Shown here piece by piece: positions 16,516 through 24,423 of a DNA stretch of 64,000 nt. The notes below the pieces were generated by a model. That model searched no databases. It was not told the origin of the DNA and saw nothing but the letters and a program-made list of their open reading frames with translations. The stretch is from Adlercreutzia mucosicola DSM 19490 (lineage in GTDB: Bacteria > Actinomycetota > Coriobacteriia > Coriobacteriales > Eggerthellaceae): assembly GCF_000422625.1 (NCBI RefSeq), contig NZ_KE383895.1, forward strand, positions 66,810-130,809. The letters run 5' to 3'. The translations under genes were made by a program, and so were the position numbers. Every line of letters begins with the position of its first letter. The stretch's first letter is position 1.

Positions 16516-17310
16516 CTATCCGATAGGCTCTCCCACAAAGCGCTCGGCATTATGCCAGGTGATGGCCTCGAATTCCGCTTGAGAAAATCCCATGGACTCT
16601 ATCAGGTTCAACTCGGTCACGGGACTCCACATGGGAAAGTCGCTGCCGAACATCACGCGCTCGATGCCGTAGGCGCGGCACAGCTCCACGGTGCGGCGCG
16701 GCCCGAGAAACTCCAAGGCGCTTGACGTGTCCACGAAGCAGTTCTCATCCTCGAGATATTCCAGCGCATAGTCGAAGATGGACCAACCACCGAAGTGTGC
16801 CGCATCCACCACCAGACGAGGAAAGCGATGCAGGATCTTCTTCAGTCGTCGCGGATGTGAGAAGTCATAGCGGTAATCGCCCGTATGGATAACAATGGGC
16901 AGACGGCCCTCGATGCACTCGTACAGGCGCATCAACCGAGGATCATCCATGTTCACGCGCTGGTTGTCGGGGTGAATCTTCACGCCTTTCAGCCCCAGCC
17001 CCACGGCGCGGTCGATCTCGGCTTCCATGTTTTCGTAGTCCTGATGCATCGTCGCGAAGCCGATAAAATTATCATGCGCCGCGCACTGCTCGGCCACGAA
17101 GTCGTTGATGGTCTCTACCTGAGCCGGGCTCGTCGCCACCGAGTGCACGATATGGTGCGTGATGGGCGATCCCGCGCACGTCGCCAGCAGCGCCTCGGCC
17201 GAAGCGTCGGGCGCATCCATATGCGTCGCATAGAACTGCCCGACCGCGCCCACCGCCTTGCGGGAGATCTTCTCCGGATAAATATGGGAATGCGCATCGA
17301 CAATAGCCAT
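16516..17310 (-). CDS. Amidohydrolase-family protein (amidohydrolase 2, TIM barrel)
   Basis: 264 residues. The N-terminus MAIVDAHSHIYPE carries the HxH metal motif. GVKIHPDNQ supplies a further strand, and PIVIHTGDY and VDAAHFGG provide the later histidines. The C-terminal motif RVMFGSDFPMWSP contains the catalytic aspartate, and the end ITWHNAERFVG is typical of amidohydrolase-2 proteins such as aminocarboxymuconate-semialdehyde decarboxylase relatives. The likely reaction is hydrolysis or decarboxylation of a small aromatic or lactone-type metabolite in the cytoplasm. It converges on the reductase at 14723 and may process the same compound, though this is inference. No signal peptide is seen. 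Confidence 0.82.
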   Translation of the reverse strand: MAIVDAHSHIYPEKISRKAVGAVGQFYATHMDAPDASAEALLATCAGSPITHHIVHSVATSPAQVETINDFVAEQCAAHDNFIGFATMHQDYENMEAEIDRAVGLGLKGVKIHPDNQRVNMDDPRLMRLYECIEGRLPIVIHTGDYRYDFSHPRRLKKILHRFPRLVVDAAHFGGWSIFDYALEYLEDENCFVDTSSALEFLGPRRTVELCRAYGIERVMFGSDFPMWSPVTELNLIESMGFSQAEFEAITWHNAERFVGEPIG

Positions 17311-17502
17311 GAAAACGTCCGCCTCTCAACTCGTTCCCCTTATTGTAAGCAACCCCCGCCCCCACGAAAACGGTCAAAAAGAGCAGCGAGCACCACACCT
17401 ACCCGATAGGCGAATAGCGCTGAAAGAGCGAGACCCCGTATTGAAATCACAACTCAGCGAAACCGGCCTGCTCACTCCTTGGGCTTATACAACTCACTAG
17501 GA

Positions 17503-17685
17503 TTTTCTGGCGCAAAGGGGCAGTTTGGTTCCCTCGAGGGTGTCACAAAACGCGGCTTTGGTTCCCCGGGCGGACAAAAGGCCTGGTCACAGAAGTTGAG
17601 AGATTTTCCCGAGGGAACCAAACTGCCCCTTTGCGCCAGAAAACTTTTCTCCCCTGTCACGAAATGCGAGTTTGGTCCCCCGGAA
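17503..17685. repeat. Element with perfect 34-bp inverted repeat and internal direct repeats
   Basis: Arms 17503-17536 and 17610-17643 are perfect inverted copies of 34 bp with a 73-bp spacer. In addition, a 28-nt motif starting GTCAC at 17542 recurs at 17656 with five mismatches, and a third GTCAC occurs at 17586. No open reading frame is supported. This accounts for most of the 458-bp gap 17311-17768. It could be an extragenic repeat family, a miniature mobile element or a structured RNA. Confidence 0.75.
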
Positions 17686-17768
17686 AGGAACGGGACCTTC
17701 GCAGGACTCGAACCTCAACGAGATAGGAACACTTTCTCCGATAAAGATCGCTTTGTCTGAAGAAAAAC

Positions 17769-17861
17769 TGGCGGAGGAGGAGGGATTCGAACCCTCGTCA
17801 CCGGGGTTACCGGTGAAACGGTTTTCGAGACCGCCGCATTCAACCACTCTGCCACCCCTCC
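17769..17861 (-). tRNA. tRNA-Ser (CGA)
   Basis: A full 93-nt cloverleaf with encoded CCA (17769-17771 on the plus strand reads TGG). The acceptor stem GGAGGGG pairs with CTCCTCC, the anticodon loop CTCGAAA gives anticodon CGA, and the long variable arm marks a class II serine tRNA reading UCG. Confidence 0.95.
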
Positions 17862-17900
17862 GCTTGGGGTGATGCGCCGCCCAGGGACGCCATAATGAAA

Positions 17901-17917
17901 CGAGCCTTCACGGCTCG
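17901..17917 (-). terminator. Hairpin between the two serine tRNA genes
   Basis: Stem CGAGCC/GGCTCG (17901-17906 with 17912-17917), followed on the minus strand by TTTCAT. It may end transcription or help separate the two tRNAs. Confidence 0.5.
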
Positions 17918-17928
17918 CTGGGATAGTC

Positions 17929-18020
17929 TGGCGGAGAGGCGGGGATTTGAACCCCGGATACGCTTTTGGCGCATACACGATTTCCAATCGTGCTCCTTCG
18001 GCCAGCTCGGACACCTCTCC
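17929..18020 (-). tRNA. tRNA-Ser (GGA)
   Basis: A 92-nt class II tRNA with encoded CCA, acceptor GGAGAGG, anticodon loop TTGGAAA (anticodon GGA, codons UCC/UCU) and a long variable arm. It lies in tandem with tRNA-Ser (CGA). Confidence 0.95.
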
Positions 18021-18103
18021 ATTAGCCTACAGCCCCGCCGAAGCGAAGCGTCTAAGAATTATAGCGCAGCAACCCCTTCCAAACAAGAAGTTTTTTCAAG
18101 ATA

Positions 18104-18131
18104 CAAAAGAGGCCCCGCTCCCGCGGGGCCT
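18104..18131 (-). terminator. Rho-independent terminator of the foldase gene
   Basis: A 9-bp stem AGGCCCCGC/GCGGGGCCT (18110-18118 with 18123-18131) followed on the minus strand by CTTTTG, 30 bases past the stop at 18161. Confidence 0.85.
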
Positions 18132-18160
18132 GAGTGCTTCGTAGAATAGGGCGGGGGCTA

Positions 18161-19552
18161 CTATTCGGTGGGCTGGCCTTCGCCGGTACCGTCGCCGGTG
18201 TCGCCCTCGGCGGGCTGCTCGCCGGTGCCATCAGCGGCGCTATCGTCGGCAGCACCGTCAGTGGGCTGCTCGCCGGCGCCGTTATCGGCGGGCTGGTCAG
18301 CCGCGGCGTCAGAGCCATCGCCGGAGCCCTCGGCAGTCTGAGTACCTTCAGTGTCCTCGGCCTCCGCATTATCGCCAGCCGCGGCCTGGTCGCCGCCCTC
18401 GACGGGAGCGTCGCCCTCGGCAGGCGTCTCGGAACCATCCACCGTCACGGGGTTACCGTCCTCGTCCACGCCCACGACGTTGGCGTCGCTGTCATCGGAC
18501 TTCGGGTAGTTCGCCATGTCAACCCAGTAGGGCAGGCCCTCGGGCATGTCGTTGATTACGATCTCGGCGGCGTTGCGCTGCTCTTCCAGCCAGGTGTAGT
18601 AGGCCTGGGACTCGTTGGTGGAGCGCAGCATGGCCTTGATGGCATCCTGGAATTCCACAGGCAGCTGATCCAGGCTCTCCAGCTTCTCGGGAGCCGTGAA
18701 CACATCGGTGCACTTGATGATATGGATGCCGTAAGTGCTCGGCACCAGATCGCTGATCTGGTCCTTATCCAGCTCGGCCAGGGCGGTGGTGTACTCACCC
18801 ACGAAGTTGCTCAGCTTGTCCCAGCCCACATTGCCGCCGTCGGCCGCAGAACCAGTGTCCTTGGAATAGGACTCAGCCGCGGTGGCGAAGTCCAGCTCGC
18901 CGGACTGCACCTTCTCGAGTACCTCCTGGGCCAGGGCCTCGTCGCTCGCGTCGAACAGGATGTGCGACGACTTCTTCGCGCCGGTGTAGCTGCTCACGTA
19001 AGCCTGCGCCGACGTCAGCACCTCCTCGTCGCTGGGATCGCCCACGTTCTCGGCCACCTTGGTCTTCAGCTGCTGGGTCATCAGCGACAGCGCGATGTTG
19101 TCGCGATACTCGTCCTCGGTCAGGCCCACGGACTGCAGCGCGTCGGCCCAAGCCTCATCGGAATCGTAGTTGCCACGCATCTGGCTGACATACTCGTTCA
19201 CGGCATTGTCGTCGGCGGTGATCTCCTGGGCGGCGGCACCCTGGCGCACCAGTTCCTGGTCTACGTAGCTGTTGATGATCTCCTCACGCACGCTTTCGGG
19301 CGTGTAGTCGTTCTCAGCCAGCCACTTTCCCCACGACTCTTCGTCGGTGGCTCCCATCTGGGCGCGAATGTCCTGGATGGCCTGGGTGATGGTGTCCTCC
19401 TGAATCTCGGTGCCGTTGACCGTGGCGGCCACGCCCCCCGTGTAGGTCGGTTTGGAGGCATCGGAATCGCCGCTGCAACCAACGACACCTGCGGCGCACA
19501 CCGCCGCGAGTCCAACCGTAACGAGCGACTTCGCAAAGGACAGCTTTTTCAT
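18161..19552 (-). CDS. Peptidyl-prolyl cis-trans isomerase lipoprotein (PrsA/SurA-like)
   Basis: 463 residues from ATG 19550-19552 (AGGAAGGG upstream); longer readings lack a ribosome binding site. MKKLSFAKSLVTVGLAAVCAAGVVGC is a lipoprotein signal with lipobox VVGC. A SurA-type N-terminal domain (~35-180) precedes a parvulin/rotamase domain (~195-310; SSHILFDASDEALAQEVLEKV, GGNVGWDKLS, YGIHIIK). The last ~115 residues are a low-complexity Asp/Glu/Gly/Ala tail. The protein should fold secreted proteins on the outer face of the membrane, a plausible service for the surface proteins encoded further along. The acidic tail is unusual in length and may bind wall cations. Confidence 0.85.
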   Translation of the reverse strand: MKKLSFAKSLVTVGLAAVCAAGVVGCSGDSDASKPTYTGGVAATVNGTEIQEDTITQAIQDIRAQMGATDEESWGKWLAENDYTPESVREEIINSYVDQELVRQGAAAQEITADDNAVNEYVSQMRGNYDSDEAWADALQSVGLTEDEYRDNIALSLMTQQLKTKVAENVGDPSDEEVLTSAQAYVSSYTGAKKSSHILFDASDEALAQEVLEKVQSGELDFATAAESYSKDTGSAADGGNVGWDKLSNFVGEYTTALAELDKDQISDLVPSTYGIHIIKCTDVFTAPEKLESLDQLPVEFQDAIKAMLRSTNESQAYYTWLEEQRNAAEIVINDMPEGLPYWVDMANYPKSDDSDANVVGVDEDGNPVTVDGSETPAEGDAPVEGGDQAAAGDNAEAEDTEGTQTAEGSGDGSDAAADQPADNGAGEQPTDGAADDSAADGTGEQPAEGDTGDGTGEGQPTE

Positions 19553-19780
19553 AGGACCCTTCCTCATAGGTAACTGGAACTGCCGGGATGCGTTGCGCGG
19601 GTGCGTTGAGGCGCAGTTCCAGATGATTTCAAACCGCATTTTCCCATGCCGCCCTAGAGGTAACAACTGACGCACAATTTGCCCACTTTTGATTCACGGT
19701 TCGTCAATTACAAAAATGACAAACCCCATGTCAAAAGTGATGAATCAACCTATCTTTTACCATCTTCATCAATTTATGGG

Positions 19781-19809
19781 TTGCACAAACACGCCAGGGG
19801 TACTATGAT
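19781..19809 (+). promoter_or_regulatory. Sigma-70 type promoter of the riboflavin operon
   Basis: TTGCAC at 19781-19786, 17-bp spacer, TATGAT at 19804-19809. The start would lie near 19816, a dozen bases before the riboswitch. Confidence 0.7.
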
Positions 19810-19827
19810 CGATCTACAATTGAACAT

Positions 19828-19950
19828 GATCTTCAGGGCGGGGTGAAAGTCCCCACCGGTGGTACAGCCCACGACCCGCAGGCCCTCGGCCCGCGGCTGA
19901 TTCGGTGAAATTCCGGAGCCGACAGTTACAGTCTGGATGGAAGAAGATAG
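19828..19950 (+). promoter_or_regulatory. FMN riboswitch (RFN element)
   Basis: The conserved core is readable: GGGGTGAAAGTCCCC, then ACCGGTGGTACAGCCC, the variable arm CCGCAGGC/GGCCCGCGG, then GATTCGGTGAAATTCC, CCGACAGTTACAGTC and the closing GGATGGAAGAAGAT, which pairs with the 5' GATCTTC. It binds flavin mononucleotide and shuts off the rib genes downstream. Confidence 0.96.
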
Positions 19951-19985
19951 ACGCGCCCCTACGGGGCACGTTGCGGATGACATGG

Positions 19986-20017
19986 AGCCCTGGAACCTTT
20001 GGTTTCAGGGCTTTTTT
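19986..20017 (+). terminator. Riboswitch-controlled terminator
   Basis: Stem AGCCCTGGAACC/GGTTTCAGGGCT with one mismatch, followed by TTTTTT, between the riboswitch and ribD. FMN binding should favour this hairpin (transcriptional attenuation). Confidence 0.85.
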
Positions 20018-20085
20018 CGTAGGCGGTCCGCTCATCTTTTCGGAAGTGGTGTCCGAAGGTCGCATCTATGCGAAGGAGGTGAGCG

Positions 20086-21303
20086 ATGACCCTGAAACCA
20101 GAACAGCGTGCCCAGGACGAGGCCTTCATGGCCCGGGCCTTGGAACTTGCCGCACGGGGGCTTGGCTGGACCAGCCCGAACCCACTCGTAGGCGCTGTTA
20201 TCGTGAAAGACGGCCGGGTCGTCGGCGAGGGCTGGCACACCGCTTACGGCCAGCCCCACGCAGAGCGAGAGGCGTTGGCCGCGTGTAGCGAAAGCGCTGC
20301 TGGCGGCACCATCTACGTCACATTGGAGCCCTGCTGCCACTGGGGCAAAACGCCGCCGTGCACCAGCGGCATTCTGGAAGCGGGTATCGCCCGTGTTGTC
20401 GTGGGAGCCCTCGACCCCAACCCGTTGGTAGCAGGCCGTGGCTGTGCTCTGCTGCGCGAGGCCGGGCTGACCGTGGATGTTGGCATCATGGAGAAGGAGT
20501 GCCAGCATCTGAACGAGGCGTTCTTCCACTTCATCACCACGGGCCGGCCGCTGGTGGTGATGAAGTACGCCATGACCCTGGACGGGAAGGTGGCCACCCG
20601 CACAGGAGCGTCCCGGTGGATCACCGGCCCCGAAGCGCGGGCGCGGGTGCACCGCGACCGGCACCGCTTCGGGGCTATCATGGTAGGCATCGGCACGGCC
20701 TTGGCCGACAACCCCGCACTAACCTGCCGTCTGGAAGACGGCCCGTGGCGACAACCGCTGCGCGTGGTGGTGGACTCCCACGCCCGCTTACCCCTCGATG
20801 CAGAACTTGTGCGAGGGGCGCGCACCATACCGACGCTGGTGGCGGTGGCGGCGGAGTCGCAGGCCGACGCGACCCGCGACCATCGGCCAAGTACCGTGCC
20901 GGCTGGCACCTCCAGCCACGAGGGCTGTGAGGCCCGGGCCGGGCGCCTCGCCGCGCTGCGCCGCGCCGGCTGCTCGGTGTGGGTATCGCCGCCGACCGAC
21001 AGCAAGGCAGCAGTGAACCTTCCAGCCCTGCTCGACCATCTGGGCAGCTTGGGCATCGATTCGGTACTCGTCGAAGGAGGGCCCACCTTGCACGGCGCGC
21101 TTGCCGACGAGGGGCTGGTGAATCGTGTGCAGGCCTACGTTGCCCCAAAGCTCTTTGGAGGAAACGAGGCACCGGGGCCGGTAGCGGGCCGGGGGGCGGC
21201 ACTTCCCTCCGACGGGCTGCATCTTTCCCCGCCCGCAGTCACCGTCCTCGGGGCCGATCTCCTGTTGGAAAGCGAGGTGGACCCATGTTCACCGGCATCG
21301 TAG
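20086..21303 (+). CDS. ribD: Riboflavin deaminase/reductase
   Basis: 405 residues, ATG 20086 with GGAGG six bases upstream. The N-terminal deaminase domain has the zinc site His58-Ala-Glu60 and PCCHWGKTPPC (Cys83 or Cys84, and Cys92). The C-terminal reductase domain runs from ~150 (VVMKYAMTLDGKVATRTGASRW, VGIGTALADNP, VLVEGGPTLHGAL). The enzyme deaminates the GTP cyclohydrolase II product and reduces its ribose using NADPH. It is first gene of the riboflavin operon under the FMN riboswitch and overlaps ribE by 19 bases. The length is slightly above the usual ~370 because of an inserted loop near residues 260-300 rich in Ala, Thr and Gly. Confidence 0.95.
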   Translation: MTLKPEQRAQDEAFMARALELAARGLGWTSPNPLVGAVIVKDGRVVGEGWHTAYGQPHAEREALAACSESAAGGTIYVTLEPCCHWGKTPPCTSGILEAGIARVVVGALDPNPLVAGRGCALLREAGLTVDVGIMEKECQHLNEAFFHFITTGRPLVVMKYAMTLDGKVATRTGASRWITGPEARARVHRDRHRFGAIMVGIGTALADNPALTCRLEDGPWRQPLRVVVDSHARLPLDAELVRGARTIPTLVAVAAESQADATRDHRPSTVPAGTSSHEGCEARAGRLAALRRAGCSVWVSPPTDSKAAVNLPALLDHLGSLGIDSVLVEGGPTLHGALADEGLVNRVQAYVAPKLFGGNEAPGPVAGRGAALPSDGLHLSPPAVTVLGADLLLESEVDPCSPAS

Positions 21304-21944
21304 AGGAAGTGGGCGCGGTGCGGGCTCTGCGGCGCGGCGCCCATTCGGCCACCCTGTCCATCGGAGCGCACACCGTGCTTGAAAACACCCGGCTGGGGGA
21401 CTCCATTGCCGTGAACGGCGTCTGCCTGACCGTCACCTCGCTGGGCCCGAACCAATTCAGCGCCGATGTCATGCACGAGACCTTGCGCCACAGCAACCTC
21501 GGCTCCCTGCATGCTGGCAGCCCCGTGAACCTAGAGCGGGCCATGGCAGCCGACGGTCGATTCGGCGGCCATGTGGTATCGGGGCACATCGACGCGGTGG
21601 GCACTATCCGCCGCATCCAACGCGACGACAATGCCGTGTGGTACACCATCGATGCCGACGAGGGAACGCTGCGCCATATCATCATGAAGGGGTCTATCGC
21701 CATCGACGGCATCAGCCTCACGGTCGCGCGACTGGCCAGCGACAGCTTTTCCGTGTCCATCATTCCCCACACGCGCGCCGAAACCACCCTTCCCACCAAG
21801 CAGATCGGCGATGAGGTGAACCTGGAAACCGACCTGATCGGAAAGTATGTCGAGCGCTTCCTCGCCATGCCCTCCCCCCCTCCATCCACGGCCGTCGACA
21901 GCGGCGGCATCACCCGATCATTTCTGGCAACGCACGGATTCTAA
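21285..21944 (+). CDS. ribE: Riboflavin synthase alpha subunit
   Basis: 219 residues; ATG 21285 starts inside the end of ribD, with GAGGTGG as ribosome binding site. MFTGIVEEVG is the standard N-terminus. The two repeated barrels are visible, each with NGVCLTV or DGISLTV and GGH/GDEVNLE-type motifs (GGHVVSGHIDAVG, GDEVNLETDLIGKYVERF). It dismutates two lumazine molecules into riboflavin plus a pyrimidine that re-enters the pathway. It sits between ribD and ribBA. Confidence 0.95.
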   Translation: MFTGIVEEVGAVRALRRGAHSATLSIGAHTVLENTRLGDSIAVNGVCLTVTSLGPNQFSADVMHETLRHSNLGSLHAGSPVNLERAMAADGRFGGHVVSGHIDAVGTIRRIQRDDNAVWYTIDADEGTLRHIIMKGSIAIDGISLTVARLASDSFSVSIIPHTRAETTLPTKQIGDEVNLETDLIGKYVERFLAMPSPPPSTAVDSGGITRSFLATHGF

Positions 21945-21959
21945 AGAAGGAGCAGCCCT

Positions 21960-23195
21960 ATGGAAGAGAAGAAACCATTCCAGTTCAGCACCATCGAAGA
22001 GGCGCTGGACGATTTGCGCGCCGGCAAGATCATCTTGTGCACCGACGACCCCGACCGCGAGAATGAAGGTGACTTTATTTGCGCCGCCCAGTTCGCCACC
22101 ACCGAGAACGTGAACTTCATGGCCGTGCACGGCAAGGGGCTCATCTGCATGCCCATGGCCGCCGACCTCTGTCAGAAGCTGGCGTTTCCCCAGATGGTAA
22201 CCGATAACACCGACAATCATGAGACGGCGTTCACCGTGTCTATCGACCACGTTGATACGACGACGGGCATCTCGGCAGCCGAACGAGGGCTAACCGCGCG
22301 GGCCGTGGTGAGGCCCGACGCCCAACCCGGCGACTTCCGCCGCCCGGGCCACATGTTTCCGCTGATGGCGAAACCCAATGGCGTATTGGAACGCAACGGC
22401 CACACCGAGGCCACCGTCGATCTGATGCGCCTCGCCGGCCTTGAGGAATGCGGTCTGTGCTGCGAGATTATGCGCGAGGACGGTACCATGATGCGCACGC
22501 CCGAGTTGATCGAGCTTGCCAGGCGATTCAATCTGAAGTTCATCTCCATCAAGGCGCTGCAAGACTACCGCAAGAAGCACGAATGCCATGTGGTGGAAGT
22601 AGCCGACACGGCCATGCCCACGCGCCACGGAGCGTTTCGCGCGCACGCCTTCGTGAACAAGCTGAATGGCGAACACCATGTGGCCCTGGTGAAAGGGGAC
22701 ATCGGTGATGGCACCGACGTGCTGGTGCGCGTACATTCCGAATGTCTGACCGGCGACGCCTTCGGCAGCCTGCGCTGCGATTGCGGCCAGCAGCTGGCCG
22801 CGGCTATGGCCCAGGTAGAGGCCGAGGGGCGCGGGGTGGTACTGTACATGCGCCAGGAAGGGCGGGGCATCGGGCTGGTGAACAAGCTGCGCGCCTACGA
22901 GCTGCAAGACGACGGCATGGACACCCTCGAGGCCAACCTCGCCCTCGGATTCGCCGGCGACCTGCGCGAATACTATATTGGCGCCCAGATTCTGCGCGAG
23001 TTGGGCGTAAAGACCATGCGGCTGCTCACCAACAACCCCGATAAGGTGTACCAACTGAGCGACTTTGGGCTGCAGATTACCGAACGCGTGCCCATTCAGG
23101 CGCCCTTAACCAGCCATGACGAATTCTACCTGCGCACCAAGCAGGAGAAGATGGGGCATTTACTGCGCTTCGATGAACAGCGACAAGCGTCCTAG
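21960..23195 (+). CDS. ribBA: Bifunctional DHBP synthase / GTP cyclohydrolase II
   Basis: 411 residues; ATG 21960 with AAGAAGGAG upstream. The N-terminal DHBP synthase has [28 protein letters not shown] and CGLCCEIM; it makes dihydroxybutanone phosphate from ribulose 5-phosphate. The C-terminal GTP cyclohydrolase II (~210-405) has [20 protein letters not shown], with the zinc cysteines, and [20 protein letters not shown]. Both entry reactions of the pathway therefore come from one polypeptide. All catalytic motifs seem intact. It is 15 bases downstream of ribE. Confidence 0.96.
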   Translation: MEEKKPFQFSTIEEALDDLRAGKIILCTDDPDRENEGDFICAAQFATTENVNFMAVHGKGLICMPMAADLCQKLAFPQMVTDNTDNHETAFTVSIDHVDTTTGISAAERGLTARAVVRPDAQPGDFRRPGHMFPLMAKPNGVLERNGHTEATVDLMRLAGLEECGLCCEIMREDGTMMRTPELIELARRFNLKFISIKALQDYRKKHECHVVEVADTAMPTRHGAFRAHAFVNKLNGEHHVALVKGDIGDGTDVLVRVHSECLTGDAFGSLRCDCGQQLAAAMAQVEAEGRGVVLYMRQEGRGIGLVNKLRAYELQDDGMDTLEANLALGFAGDLREYYIGAQILRELGVKTMRLLTNNPDKVYQLSDFGLQITERVPIQAPLTSHDEFYLRTKQEKMGHLLRFDEQRQAS

Positions 23196-23244
23196 CGATG
23201 CCCTTAGCCTAACCGAACAAGCAACTTCCCAGAAAGGAACTATC

Positions 23245-23712
23245 ATGACGGTATTCGAAGGAAAACTGGTATCGGAGAACATCAAGGTCGGCATCGTGGC
23301 CTCCCGCTTCAACGAGTTCATCACCTCCAAGCTGATCGGCGGCGCCATAGACGGCCTGGTGCGGCACAACGTGCGCGAGCAGGATGTCGACATCGCCTGG
23401 GTGCCCGGGGCCTTCGAGGCCCCCCTGGCTGCACAAAAGATGGCGCAAACAGGTCGCTACGACGCCGTGATCTGCCTCGGCGCCGTCATTCGCGGCGCCA
23501 CGAGCCACTACGACCTGGTGTGCAGTGAAGCCGCCAAGGGCATCGCCCACGTGTCGCTGGAAAGCGGCGTGCCCGTCATGTTCGGCATCGTGACCACCGA
23601 CACCATCGAACAGGCCATCGAACGGGCGGGCACCAAGGCCGGCAACAAGGGCTTCGACTGCGCCACGGCGGCCATCGAGATGGTCAACCTCCTGCGCGAA
23701 ATCGAAGGCTAG
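23245..23712 (+). CDS. ribH: 6,7-dimethyl-8-ribityllumazine synthase
   Basis: 155 residues from ATG 23245 (AGAAAGGAA upstream). Motifs: [10 protein letters not shown] near the N-terminus, [31 protein letters not shown] with the catalytic histidine, and [27 protein letters not shown]. It condenses the ribitylaminouracil and dihydroxybutanone phosphate, probably as a capsid-like oligomer. Its length is standard. The HAD gene starts six bases after its stop. Confidence 0.96.
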   Translation: MTVFEGKLVSENIKVGIVASRFNEFITSKLIGGAIDGLVRHNVREQDVDIAWVPGAFEAPLAAQKMAQTGRYDAVICLGAVIRGATSHYDLVCSEAAKGIAHVSLESGVPVMFGIVTTDTIEQAIERAGTKAGNKGFDCATAAIEMVNLLREIEG

Positions 23713-23718
23713 CCGACC

Positions 23719-24423
23719 ATGGGCGGCACGGTGTTCTTCGACTACGACGGCACCCTTCACGATTCCATGCGCCTCTACGAGCCAGCTTTTCGTCGCGTCT
23801 ATGCCGCCTTGGTGGCCGAGGGGTGGGCCGAGCCGCGGGCGTTCTCCGACAAGGAGATCGCCTCATGGCTCGGCTATTCCCCCGCCGCCATGTGGACCGC
23901 CTTCATGCCCGACCTCCCCGAAGCGGTGTGGCGACCCGCTTCGGGCGCCGTCGGCGAAGAAATGCGCCGCTTGCTCGCCGAGGGCGCGGGATGCTTGTAC
24001 TCAGGGGCGACAACCGTGTTGAAATCGCTGCGTGAAAAGGGATTTTGCCTGGTGTTCCTCTCGAATTGCAGCCGAGCCTACCGCAACGAGCACTTGGCTG
24101 CCTTCGAGCTGGAAGACCTCTTCGACGGCACCTGGTGCGCCGAAGACTTCGAGGGACTGGAGAAGTGGCAGATCTACCAGCGAGTCGCCGCCCGCTATCC
24201 GCAGCCCCACGTTATGGTCGGAGACCGTCATCACGATCAGGAGGTGGCCCTGCGCGCGGGCATTCCCTTTGTCGGCTGCACCTACGGGTTCGGCGGGCCC
24301 GGCGAATTGAAAAAAGCGGACGCCCTCGTAGGGGCGCCCGCCGACATAACAGAAGCGGTAACGGTGTTGGCGCGCCGGGCGCAAACCGCGCCGCAAAGCA
24401 GCTCGGATGCCCCGCGGCGCTAG
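23719..24423 (+). CDS. HAD-superfamily phosphatase, candidate for the riboflavin-pathway dephosphorylation
   Basis: 234 residues; ATG 23719 is six bases after the ribH stop, so it is the fifth gene of the operon. HAD motifs are clear: FFDYDGTLHDS (motif I with both aspartates), VFLSNC (II), the EKW lysine (III) and MVGDRHHDQEVALRAG (IV). A helical cap lies between motifs I and II. Bacterial riboflavin synthesis needs a phosphatase for the RibD product, usually an unlinked HAD enzyme. Position here suggests this protein fills that step, but HAD phosphatases are promiscuous and phosphoglycolate or other substrates are possible. Its stop codon overlaps that of typA. Confidence 0.85.
   Translation: MGGTVFFDYDGTLHDSMRLYEPAFRRVYAALVAEGWAEPRAFSDKEIASWLGYSPAAMWTAFMPDLPEAVWRPASGAVGEEMRRLLAEGAGCLYSGATTVLKSLREKGFCLVFLSNCSRAYRNEHLAAFELEDLFDGTWCAEDFEGLEKWQIYQRVAARYPQPHVMVGDRHHDQEVALRAGIPFVGCTYGFGGPGELKKADALVGAPADITEAVTVLARRAQTAPQSSSDAPRR

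Noticed and set aside
17690-17735. Possible tRNA fragment (minus-strand TTCGAGT loop with short flanking pairs)
   Set aside because: Only three base pairs form next to the loop and no acceptor or anticodon arm can be built.
17769-18020. Integration site of a mobile island at the serine tRNAs
   Set aside because: No integrase and no repeated tRNA 3' end were seen nearby.
18134-19573. Plus-strand frame opposite the foldase gene
   Set aside because: The minus-strand frame carries a lipobox and rotamase domain, and the plus frame is only its reflection.
19684-19739. 9-bp inverted repeat CACTTTTGA/TCAAAAGTG upstream of the rib promoter
   Set aside because: Short arms 38 bases apart in AT-rich DNA; could be chance, and the riboswitch already explains control.
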